Assembly: GCA_017506865.1 (NCBI GenBank)
Contig: JAFCMP010000521.1
Coordinates: 372,001 to 436,000, forward strand
Length of the DNA: 64,000 nt
Direction of reading: 5' to 3'
Source of the DNA: Tribonema minus
Lineage: Eukaryota; Sar; Xanthophyceae; Tribonematales; Tribonemataceae
Part shown: positions 24,001 through 35,300 of the stretch, piece by piece
Layout: the number at the start of each line of letters is the position of its first letter
Position numbering within the stretch: the first letter of the stretch is position 1
Position numbers and translations under genes: made by a program
The notes under the pieces: generated by a model
Told to the model about the DNA's origin: nothing
Databases searched by the model: none
The model's input: only the letters and a program-made list of their open reading frames with translations

Positions 24001-26745
24001 CTAATGGTTGTGGTACTAGTCCCCCCTTTTAAACCTAACCCTAGCCCTCATCTCCCCAAACCAACAGCTAGCACCAGCAGAAGGCGCGAAACTTGCACCT
24101 GGCTCTGCTGCTGACGCGTGGTCGTCTGAGTCGGTGCCGCCACCGCTGGCACTGCTGGGCACAGTGGTCACTGTGTCAGCACTGCCTCTGCTCCTGCTGC
24201 AATTGGCGGCACAAACTTCAAATGCCAACTTCAATGGCTGGTGACATACCACACAACCACGCCCACTGGTGCAAACAGTGCCGAGGCTTAAAGTGCAAAC
24301 AGATGCTGGCCCCGTACGTGGCCATCTCCACGCTGCAGCACTCTTCGAAGCAGCACAACAGGACCCGCACAATCATGTGCACGGACGATCATCACTGCCA
24401 TCACCGCCGTGGCCGTTGGGAGCACCAACATCTTTGTTGCGTTTGCCCTTGCCATCGTCTCTGAGTAGCTGTCGCCCTGAGGCACACCTCTGCGCACGGA
24501 GTGATGTGCAAGGTTTGTATGCATACGCATGTGCGTATGCATGCATACGGTGGGCTGACGCATTGACCGCGCATCATCAACACTTGAAAACACGAGCGTT
24601 CTAAGCGCAACACGCACGGGACCGTGAGCGCGTCCGCAAGCAGCGGCTGACAGCGCAACTGCAGCGCTGCTGGGCACATGACACTTGTCCCTGTTGAATG
24701 GGCGCGTGAGCTCCGAGCCTTTGGTCGCTGCCCCCGGCACGGAAAAACGCTGCAACCACTACCCAACCTCAGCACAAATCACACGGGCTTCCAAGCAATG
24801 TCGTCGTGCCACAGCTCCTTCGTGCGGATTCACCAACCCCTCCTCACAGCGCGAGGTCAACTACAAAACCTACCGCTCGCGCCGCCGATCGCTGACCGCG
24901 CGCTCTCTCGCACTCACCGTCCAAAGTCCTCCAGCGCGGCGTGCAGGAACCCCATGAGCATGTACGCGCGCAGCACCTCGATCACGGGCTCGGGCTCCTC
25001 GCCGCACGCGGCGAGCGCGGCGCGCGCGCGCGTGACGTACGGCTCCACAGCGCTCAGCTCCCCGCCCTGCAGCACGCCGCCGCTCGCGATCGCGGCCCAC
25101 AGCGCGCAGTTGCCCGCCGCCGCCGCCGCGGCGCGCCGCCGCTCCGGCGGCGGCGCGTCGCGCGGCGGCGCCGGCGGCGGCGCGTGCGCGTGCCCGCTGT
25201 GCAGCTCCAGCGCCGTGCGCTTGAGGTCCGCCTCCGGCACGAACACGACGCCGCCGTACGCCATGACGTACAGCTGCAGGCAGTGGAACTCTGCGACGCC
25301 GAGCGCCTGCGCGTCTGCGGGCGGCGGCGGCCGCGGCAGAGGCAGCGGAGACGGCGGCAGCGACGGCACCGCCTTCAGCGCCATCGGCGCCGCTGCTGCT
25401 GCGCTGAGCATGCTGCCGCCGCTGCCGTTGTCGCCGCTGCCGCTGCGGCCGCGACCGCCACCGCTGCCACCACCGCTGCCGCTGCCGCTGCCGCCGCCGC
25501 CACTGCCGCCGCCGCTGCCTCCGCCGCTGCCGCCGCCGCTGCCGCCGCCACTGCCGCCACCGCCGCCACTGCTGCTGCCGCCGCCACTGCCGCTGCCGCC
25601 GCCACTGCCGCTGCCGGCAGTGACCGCGCTCCCGCCCCTGCTGCGGCTGGCGCTGCTGCCGCTGGCGCTGGCGTTGCCTGCGCCGCCTTCCATGTCACCC
25701 ATCCCGAAGTGCACGCCCGCAGCACTCGGCGGCGCCGCGTGCATACCCGTCGCACCCGGGCTCGCTGCGTGCAGCCGCTCGCTGGACCCCGCGGTGGCCG
25801 GCGTGCTGGCGCGCGACGACGTATCAGACGAGCTCGCCGCCGCCGCTGCTGCCGCCGCCGCCGCTGCCGCCGCCCCCGCAGCAGTCGGGCTGGGCGTGTT
25901 GGTGCCCTGAGACTCCGCCGCGGAGGAGGAGGGCTCGCGGCGCCGCTTCGGTTTCGGCCCGCGCTTGTTGCGCTGCGGGGAGGGACACGCCGCATGCGTG
26001 CAGTGTGTGTTCATGATCAGCGTCGCAAGCAGCAGTGCGGCGCGCGCCGCACTGCCAGTGCGAGGACAGATGACTGTACTGCCATTTCTGTTGCAAAAGA
26101 ACTGTATATGTGGAGAGCACACTGTGTGTGTCTCACCGCGTATGTGAAGGGGTGTCAGAGCATCGACATCTCGCTCACTGTCATTTGGGATTGTGCTGAC
26201 GGGCTCGGCGCCCACTAAGCAGCTGCAGCAATGGCTCGAACGAAGTGCTGCGTCATCGGAGCGCGGCTCTGGTGCGGGAGCATTGCTCATGGCAGTTCAA
26301 GGTTGCTAGAGGTAACACGCGCAGTCATCTCATGACGCACCCTCCGCTGATGGAACAAGAAGCAGCAACTGGTGACTGGTGATCAGCACACACGGAGCGC
26401 ATGTAGTTGCACCTGTTGCCTCGCTGACCCGTTGTAAGCAATATGATACAGGTTCATTTGTTACTTGAGCCCAGCTGCGCGACAACGACTGCAGTGAACT
26501 CAAACTTCAACCTATCACGCCGTGAACTACAACTCGCGGTATGTAGTTCCAAGTTGACATCCTTGTGGCATGCAGCAGCGCTCGGCGGCGGAGGCACAGT
26601 CTCACAGTCTCACCGTGGAGTAAATGCATGTCTGCCCCTTCTGGATGCAGAGGTCACAAGGGCTTTTTCCGTCGCCTGTGCATCGCCGCTTCCGTTTGAC
26701 GCAGAACTCGCACGCCAGGCGAGAGAATGGCAGTTTCCTGATGCC
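17997..26745 (-). CDS. Zn(II)2Cys6 fungal-type transcription factor, 5' exon not found
   Basis: Probable nuclear regulator. Exons from the 5' side: 26745-26614, 25972-24918, 23644-23506, 23155-22995, 22261-22105, 21695-21540, 21174-20986, 20234-20148, 19666-19518, 18921-17997. These give 1,049 residues in consistent phases; the 22995 donor is the least certain. The first exon encodes a complete binuclear cluster, C-x2-C-x6-C-x7-C-x2-C-x6-C, beginning ACEFCVKRKRRC. It is joined in phase to the basic linker RNKRGPKPKRRRE, as is usual in fungal Zn2Cys6 proteins. A Gly/Ser-rich stretch follows, then helical segments (CALWAAIASGG, VIEVLRAYMLMGFLHAALEDFG) resembling the fungal regulatory middle domain; this resemblance is an inference. 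The C-terminal 300 residues are low complexity. It is paralogous to the gene at 29313-38507. The start codon lies in an unseen exon upstream of 26751. Confidence 0.8.
20640..20990 (-). repeat. Tandem copies of the 20986-21174 exon end and donor
   Basis: On the minus strand the coding end FLRLLACDE plus donor GTGGGTAGG is repeated down the intron. A 67-bp unit with TATGTATGTATGCAGACGCC occurs at about 20876 and 20943. Degraded copies of the coding edge lie near 20795-20845 (LRRLASDGVGR) and 20650-20700 (AFLRLLACGELG, with a good GGTGAGC donor). Confidence 0.8.
21260..21545 (-). repeat. Tandem copies of the 21540-21695 exon end and donor
   Basis: The exon end reads SAATRGKTRVLPVML..DHRIVQ then GTGCGTC. 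In the intron a copy reads SAATRGGTRLLSNMLFPVGHRIVQ then GTGCGC (about 21430-21500). A third, weaker copy (SAATHVA, then MRVLGVML) lies at 21270-21400. Each is separated by a TTGAAGTT-type motif. Confidence 0.85.
23349..23367 (+). repeat. Short telomere-like tract
   Basis: GGGTTAGGGTTAGG inside an intron of the Zn2Cys6 gene. A degenerate CCTAACCCTAGCCC is also present at about 24034. Confidence 0.6.
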
Positions 26746-29312
26746 CTGCAAACCCCCATTAAGGCAGTAGGGAGAATGTATTCGCGAACGTGATGACATG
26801 CTGATGTTGTGCGGTCAGTCCTCAAGAGGCCTCTCAATCAGCGCCAGTAGAGTAGCTCTGGGGGCTTCCACCACATAGTGTCTTTCTTTCAGAAGCCTGT
26901 TGTGGTTGCTGTGCAAGAGGATCCACAGGATCTCAAAGAAAAAGCGCGTAGAGGATCATTGTAGGCATGGGACAATCAGCAGCCTGTCAGATGTAGAAAG
27001 CTTGAGGTGGCAAGCGAAGTGCAAGCAGCAAAATGTCATGAAGCTGCAAGTCACTGGTGTTGTGAGCCTATCGCAGCAAACCGACAGATCGCACAGAGTC
27101 GGCACAACAGGCAATGTTATGTTCTCAACATGCGGATCAAAGCAGTATTGAGACACTCCACTGAAACAACAAAGTGGCCACTAGTGGTCTCAGGTCGATA
27201 CGATGCGACACATTCTGCTCATATCTGGTGCGCCACAGATCGACTGCACGAAAATGGAGGTTGTTCAAAAAAGTTGAAGGCCGCCAAGACATGCACTCAG
27301 GCAATCCTCCGCGTGCAAGCCGTGGGTCATAAAGCGATCAGATACCACTATACACTAACCTCCTTGATGTCGGCACTACTAGCAGCTGCAGCTGCTGCTC
27401 CTCGCTCCCTTGTCATCTGTACTGCTCTCTCCGCGCCGCTTATAGTGTCCACGCATTCAAATCTGTAGCCGGCACGCGCGCGGCATATCTGCAGGAACCT
27501 CCAAGCGCAAAAGGCGACAAGCCGCTCGGGTCAGCCTTGCGCGGCGTTGGCGACGTCGCGGTGACTCCCTGTGTGTGCGGGCGTTCTCTGCATGGAAAAA
27601 CGAAGGAACTCGATGAGATTTGAACGCGCGCCTTGTTTCTATCTAGCAGAACGTCGCAAATAGTGCATTTACATCAGACACTCAAGAATCCGAAACAGTG
27701 TCATTTTTGGTTAGATGGATTAGCAATGTTATCGTGGAGAAGAAAGTGGGAAATGGCGTTAGCCTGTATAATACCCCAAGACCCCCCCTCTTTCCACCCC
27801 GCTTCCCTCACCTAGACCCAAACCGTGTGTGCGTGTGTGGATAATTTGTTGCACTAATGTTGAAGCTGTATGCCAACATTGCCGGTGCTTGGCCGCTTTT
27901 GAAAAGTATGATGTACCTAGCATTACACGCCAGCCAGAATCGGTCACCCCATTCTCGTGCGGCGCATCCGAAAAACGCATCCATGGGCTTGGGAGTTGGG
28001 AACAACCTTCTTACCCCCCAAGGAACAACCAGTGTTTTCGACTGAGACGCAAATCCAACAGAGCAAGTCAAGTGGAGCGGACAGGTTCTCCTTGAGTCAG
28101 CCTTGATCCACTGTTGAGGAGTCATCACAATGTGATTTGTGGAGTTTCTGCGACAATTGATTGCGCCTTACACACTACTGACCAACCAGTATCCAAGGAA
28201 TCATTGCATTGGCAAACGCACCAGTAAATGCAGACCCTTGCAATGCAGGGCCAGACTCATGTGATCCAGGCGAAACGACTGATAGGGGGCAGACGCAGAC
28301 AAGCACGGAAAGGCACCGCAGGCACAGAACAGCACATGACAAATATTGGATCATCGTGCATGGACGCAAGCTTTTGTGTGAGCTATTTCCGGGTAGGGGC
28401 TGGGGCACATACAGCAACGGGCGCGGTCACATGGTTCCAGCAACAGGCAGACGCCCGCCCATGCACGCAGCCAGCGGTGACGGTATGTAACAGTGCGTGA
28501 GTGAGTAGACTGGCCTTGCGGATGCGAAAGGAGGGGTGTGTGTGTGCACGACGGTGGCACCGGCAACAGTAGTGCGTAATGCGCGATGGGCGGACCAACG
28601 GAACATGTGGGCGCGCGCCCCGCTGGGGGGGCGCGCTGCGGCGCGGCGGTGCCGCCGCGTGCGCGCGCGGCGGCGTTGCCACGAATTTGCAAGCGCAGCG
28701 GCCGGCGCGTACGAGCCTGCGGGCGGGCGCGCAGGGGCACGGGCGTGCACGCGCATTTATCTAAATGACATCAACTCACTAAAGCGGCGTCGCCGGCGCG
28801 CTGGCCGGCGACGCCGCGCCGAAGACTTAGCGTTTCGCGCTGTGCGACAGTGTCGCACAGCCTCGAGGGCGCGCTGGGATGTGCGGGCGTGCAGTGCGCG
28901 TGACGTCGCCACGCTGCACACTTGCGAGCAGCGGAGGCGAATCAGCGCACTGGGCGCGGCACCAGCGGAGAGCGCAGCGCCGGCGGCGGCAGCAGCAGCT
29001 CCGCGGCACCGGCTTACAGATGACTCTGCGAAATGTCCCTCTCTCAAACCGTGCGCCCGGTACACGTGAAGGTTGCACAGGCACCTGCAGGCTGCACCGC
29101 TACTGTGCAGCGGAGCAGCGGTCGCAGGAGAATAATCAGCCTCGACAAACCAGCAGAGCCGACGCCGGCTGCAGCTGCGGCGGCACCAGCATGAGCGTTA
29201 GCAAAGCACAAGGGCAGCCAGCGCTGTGCGTAACAGCGCTGCAACTCTTCCGATCATCGCGACGCATGCACGCCTCAAGTGCGGCTGCACGCGCGCGGCC
29301 GCCGCGGATCCG
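26746..29312. other. Region upstream of the Zn2Cys6 exon, start exon unassigned
   Basis: It must contain the 5' exon, intron and promoter of the minus-strand Zn2Cys6 gene, plus the 3' flank of the upstream paralogue. No start exon could be chosen. Several short minus frames exist, but none has a recognisable motif and a matching phase-0 donor. From 28570 to 29050 the sequence is very GC-rich with a long inverted repeat, which would suit a promoter or CpG-rich 5' region. Confidence 0.45.
28784..28817. repeat. Perfect 14-bp inverted repeat with 6-base loop
   Basis: GCGGCGTCGCCGGC at 28784-28797 and its exact reverse complement at 28804-28817, separated by GCGCTG. It is GC-only apart from a single A/T pair in each arm. 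It could form a strong hairpin or be a dimeric protein site in the putative promoter region of the Zn2Cys6 gene. Confidence 0.8.
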
Positions 29313-32300
29313 TTAGCCGCGGTACTGAGCGCCGTGGTAGAGTGCGCCGTGCGCCCCCGTGACGTCCCCCAGCGTCATGTCCAGGAACTCGTCGACGGCG
29401 TGCGGGTGCTGCAGCTCCATGGCGATCTCCGCGAGGATGGCGTCTTGCTCGTCGTTGAGTGCGTGCGGCGCCGGCGGCAGCGCCGCGGCGCCGCGCAGTG
29501 GGCCCGCGAACTGCGCGCAGTCGCCCGCGGCCGCCGCCGCTGCTGCTGCGTACATGGCTGACGCCTCGCACGCGAGCGACGCGTCGCTGTCCATGGAGTA
29601 CGACGTGCTGCACATGCTGCTCGTGGCGCTGCGCAGGCCGCTGCTGCCGCCGCCGCCGCCCCAGCTGCCGCTGCCGTCGCTGCCGCCGCACATCACGCTC
29701 AGCTGCGCCGCCACCGCGCGCGCTGCGCTGCTGCTGATGCCGCCGCCGCCGCTGCCGCTGCCTTTGCCGCCGAAGCCGTCGCCCGCCGCCGCCATGTGAG
29801 CGGCGGCGTGCAGGGCGCCATCGTGGCATTCATTGCTGCTGTTGCTCTGCATGCTGTGCTCGCGACTGTGCATCAGGTGCTGCAGCGGCAGTGCTGCCGC
29901 TGCCGCCAGCAACGGCGGCGCTGGCGCCGGCGCCGGCAGCACCTCCGTCTTGATCTCGCACGGCACAGCAGCAGCGGCGGCGGCGGCAGCGGCGTCCGGC
30001 GTCCAGACAAACACTTGCGCGGCGCCGATGGCAGCCATGGCCGAGACGGCCGTGTGCACGCCCATGCAGCGCACTTGCCTGCAGCCAGCAAGAGGGGTGA
30101 TTATCATTGTCAGCATTGCGGCGAGCTGCGCCTCTCGGGCAAGGCGCCTGGTGAGCGCGCGCGCGCACGCTTCTGCGTTGCCTGGGGAGGGTTCGCGTAG
30201 GCAGGCACTCCAGGCGGTGACACTCGGGCAATGTTAGTGCACACTCCGCGGCACCAGTACACTGCTGTACACGACTGCAGCGCATACGGGCACCGCAAAC
30301 ACTGGCAAAGCCCGCAGCGCGCACAGCGCTGACCCAGCGGCTTCTCACCAGTGCTCAGCTCAAAGTGACATACTTCCAAGTACGACGTTCGAGAACACCT
30401 GCCAATTGTCAGGCGCCCGCAGAGAGCACACAGTGCACCACAGTCCAGTACACTGCGGTACAGGACGTTCGAGAACACGTGCCGCCTGTCAGATGCCCCA
30501 GAGAGAACAAAGCGCACCACAGTCCAGTGCACTGCAGTACAGCACGCAGTCCAGTACACTGCAGTACAGCGCGCGCGGCAGGTACCTGCAGCGGCTGATG
30601 TCGGCGCGGCCGTGCGCGTCCTCCGACATGCGCTGGCGGCACAGGCCGAAGCGGCGGTACATCTGGATGACCTCGTCGTGCTGCCGCGCGAGGCCCGCGT
30701 ACATGAAGAGCGCCGCGATCCAGTGGGCGCTGCGCGAGCGCACACGGCGACAGAAGAAACTTAGAGTGAGGCGCGGAGGTGGAGCATTACATGCTTTAAA
30801 GTACCATGTAGCGCGCTTTGTGAGGGCAGCCGGACACGGTGACAGAAGAAACCCAAAGTTAGGCACGGAGGTGGCAGCATTACGTATATGTGCAGCGCAT
30901 CCTGTGAGGTTGGGGACGCAGAATCGAGGGGGGGGGGCGGCATGACTGCGGCCCCTCTGAACAGGGGTACTTCCAGCGAGCATCGATCATTGCAAATACA
31001 CATGTGCGAACGAATGATGGCGTCTATAGATGATCTTTTCCGTTCTTGCGGCCACTAAGTCATTGCTGACGAGCAGAGGTCAACCCTCGCCCCGGGTGTG
31101 GCGCCCTGCTCCGGGCGGAAGCCCCTGGTCAGCCTTCCCCCCCTTCTGCCTTGCTGTGGTGCGCTCCCATCGATGATCGCGTTTTGTCACCACAGAATTG
31201 ATCATTTGCAGCATGACCGCCTGTCCTGGTGGGAACAACTGGCGATGCTGATGCTCAACGGCGAGTCCAGTGCTTGGTCGCACGGAACACGTATGGGTAG
31301 GTGTATATACATCTCTCCGCGGCCGCCACGCCACGGAGCAGCCACTGAGCTTGCGCATACCAAGCTGGATCATGCGTGTCGTGCCCTGCTCGCTTGCGCT
31401 CGCCCCGGCATCAGCATCATGTGTGGCACCTTCCGCCCGTCTCGCCACGGCGTAACCCGTGCGACGACAACGATGCACAATGAGCGAGTGCCGTGATTGC
31501 CGCGGTGCGCCCAGCAGCGCCTGTGGGTAAGGCTTAGCGCTACAGTGGGGTTGAAGCGTGACTGGTGGCGCAGCAAAATGCGGTTTGCCCGCGATACGCA
31601 TCAATGCTGGGCTGGTGGCGCAGACTAGGTTTTTGCGCCAGGTAGGGTTCGGCGCTTGCCTGTGCCCCCACTCCGGAAAGCGGAAGAGCCCCAGCGCTGT
31701 GGATTACACTTAGCGCCAGGGCTGAAGCGTCACTGGTACCATGGCAAACCGCAATACGCGGCGTTAATGTTTGACTGGTGGGTGAGACTAGGGTTTGCGC
31801 TAAGCAGGGTTTGGCGCTTGCCCCCCCAATCCGAAAAGCGGAAGAGCCCCGGCGCTGTGGGTTACACTTAGCGCCAGGCTGAAGCGCGACTGGCGCCGCA
31901 GCAAAATGAGGTTTGCCCGCAGCACGTCCCAGTGTTTTGACCTGGCAGTGTAGACCAGGGTTTGCGCTACACAAGTAGGGTTCGACACTTGCCTGTGCCC
32001 CCACTCCGGAAAGCGGAAGAGCCCCGGCGCCTCGCGCACGTAGCGCAGGACCTCCAGCAGCATCTGCAGGCACCCCTCCTGCGCGGCAGCATGGACACAG
32101 GGCGGGTGCAGCGGCTGAGGCGGCGAGCGCTGTGGCGCATCTTGAAGTTGCACCCCGATCTACTTCTCACGGGTGCGGCGCTGTAGCACACCGGATGTGC
32201 CCTCGGACCGGACTGTGCGTGCGTACTGAAGTGGGGTCCAAAATGGCACTCTCAGGGTTTGCAGGCGCTTCGTCGACAGACATATACATCGAAGCATTCA

Positions 32301-35300
32301 ACCAGCAACAATGCTCACAGCGTCTGTACTCGAGACACAACAGTACATGAGAAGGTGTACAGGCGCAGAGCTACGCGCGGTCACGAGGGAGTCAGGCAAC
32401 CCTTGACAGCACCGCAGAGTGCCAGCTCCATGTCACAGAGCCTGTGCCCCCCCCCCCCCCACACACACCAATCTTCAGACACGGGGGGTGCAGGGACAGC
32501 TGCGGGCATCACTGCGGACAACGTCGGACGCTGCATTGGCCGGCGCCTGCGCGCATCGTTCGTCCCCAGGACACAAAAGCACATCAGAAGCTTCACAGGC
32601 GCAGAGCCATGCGCGGTCACGCGGGAGCCAGGCAACCCTTGACAGCACTGCAAAGTGCCAACTCCACATCACAAAACCCCTGTTCCCCCCCCCCCCCCCT
32701 ACCAACACACACCACATCCCCAGACACCCACAACGCTGAAACATGACGCAGCAGCAGCAGCAGAGCGTTGGGGGACAGAGCGAGGCGCCGAGCACTGACC
32801 TCGTCGGCGCCCAGCAGGCACAGGTACGCGCGCGCGCACGCGAGGCGCAGCTGCACGAAGCCCAATTGCGCGCAGAAGGCGTGACCGAGCGCGACCATGA
32901 CGCGCTCGACCAGCACCTGCAGGCGCGCGCCCGCGGAGCGCGCGACCGCCAGGTCCGACAGCGACAGGTGCATGAGCTCGACGACCCGGTGCTCGATGGA
33001 GATGGTGACCTGCAGCATGCTGCGCGTGCCCTGCGTCGCGACCTTGACGAGGTGCTCGATGCCGCTCGTCTGCGGCTGCGCAAGCGCCGTCAGCGCGCCG
33101 CGCACGACGTTCTGCCGCGCCACCTCGTGCGCCTGCGCGGAGCGCGCGCGCGCAGCACAGCGGCAACCGTCAGCAGTGCTCATGCACTCATGCAGTCACT
33201 GGTGTTAATTGGTGCCATCAATGCGCAAGGGACGCCAGTGCGCAGTGTCAGTGCCGCAGCGGCAATTGTCAGAAGTGCTCATGTATGATGGAAGCGTCAT
33301 TCAAATCTGATAGAGAGGCGCCAGAGTCATCGGTACTTGCCGGCAGCAATGGTCAGCAGTGTTCATGGAGTCATTGGTGTTTTATATGTGCCATCGATGC
33401 GCCAGACGCGACGTGTCAGTGCCGCAGCGGCAGTTGTCAGCAGTGCGCATGTATCATGCTTCTATCGCTGCGCCTGCACGCGCATGCGTCGTCGTGGCCG
33501 CAACTGTCAGCTTTCAAGCGTCGCAGCGGCAAATGTCAGCTTCGCACACGGACATTGAAAGTAGGTGTGCCCAGTGGTGAAGGAGAGGCGCGAGGCTGGT
33601 GCTGTGCGCATTCACCGTGATGCGCACATAAGTACTGCATGTAATGCAGGGTGTTCAAATATGAAGTAATTCACGATGCACGCAAAGCACAGGCGCTTCA
33701 AGGCCCAAGACTGACATGCGCACACCTGCAGTCAGCTCAAAGCGTCCCTCGCCTGCTGGCAGAGTTTGTGCGCTTCAGCGCTTGCACAGAAAAACCTCAA
33801 CAACAAGAAGAAAAGAGTAGAAAAAAACGATCATCGCGTGCGAAACGTTGCCCGCCGTCTTGCCGCGACAGCACAACGGCTAACGGCGCCTTCATGAAGC
33901 GACGCGTGCGCGCGTTACCTGTATTCACAAGTGCCCATTAACACATCATGAGCCTCCACCGTGTCAAAAGGGGCGGTGGGGAAGTGGCACGTCGCAGGCA
34001 CGTCACACGCGCAGGCAACACGAGCCGACTGCAACTACCTACTTCAACAGTGACGCACCTGCTGCCCCTTCAAGCAGCCGCCCTCCTCTATGACCGCCTC
34101 CACAGCGTCTGCGCTGATGGTCGGCAGGCCTGCCGAAACAGTCGCGCGCCACCGAGAGGAGGAAGAAAGACGAAACCGATGAGCGCAGGAGATGGCGCTA
34201 CAGGGGCACGTCAACGCAATGGCCGATTCGAGTGACACGTTTCCAATGTGAAGTGCGGAGCTCAATGGCGGTGTTGCATGCACAAGGCAAGTAGCCAGGC
34301 TTCTGTTCCGCTGTGCAAGTCAGCTGCTAAAACGGACGTCACCTCCGGAGCTTTCGAACATGCGTTGGCGACCGCGTAGCAGTGCTCGCATGTCAGCTGC
34401 TGACGAAGATGCATGCTGGTAGGCGTGGCGCATTGCGCACGTGGTCAGCTGACGTTATACGTGTTGAATTACACTTCCACTGCAGCGCGCGGATTGTATG
34501 GAACCAGTCTGGCGAACCAAAACCACCCTCCGCACTGATGAACCAAACGCCATGCTCTGCAGCAGTCTAGGAATGCCACACTTGAAGTTACTGTTGGTCG
34601 CATTTGAAGTTACTGTTGGCACGCGTGTGCACAGCAAGTGTAGTAGCTCTGAGCCTCACTGTAACGAATGCGCTGGCGCGGGCTCACCTTCTATGTGGGG
34701 TAAGAAGCCGACCAGCGACGTGTACGGGTCAGACCCTTGGGGGCCCGCGACGTGGCCGACGCTGCGCGATGCGAAGCAGCAGCGACCAGCAGCAAGGCGC
34801 ACGCGACAGGATGTCGCTATTGAGAACCTGAGTTTTGTTGTGTTGTGTGTGCATTTTGGCACCAAAGGAACAATGTGCAGCCGCACAATCGGTGATTGCG
34901 TTACCCCGCAACGTGGCCGACGTTGCAAGACACAAGCAGCGGCGAGCAGCAGCAGCAGCAGCGGCGCAAGACACGGTGCATCACTCTGGCGCTCTCCAGC
35001 CTTTGGTTCCTCAGTTGTAGTCTTGAAGAGGTACAACGTCGTGGTGCACGCTTGCTGCATGCGCCTACTGAAATCCGGGCTCAAGCACGGCGCCTGCTGC
35101 GGAGCAATACACGCGGCGCACGCGCTCCTTGATGGCCGCTCAGCGCGCCGAATGATCATGCGATGGTGGTTGTTCTGCTCGACGATGCTCAGATCAGACT
35201 CTTTCTGAACCACTCAGTATTTAGGTTCAGCGTTTTCGATTGAGCGAAGTCCCAACGGCGCGCCCCCACAGCGTGCTGGAAACATCCGCTCAGGCCAGCC

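Noticed and set aside
24678-25910. Long plus-strand Pro/Ala-rich frame
   Set aside because: Antisense of the Gly/Ser-rich exon of the Zn2Cys6 gene, with no conserved motif.
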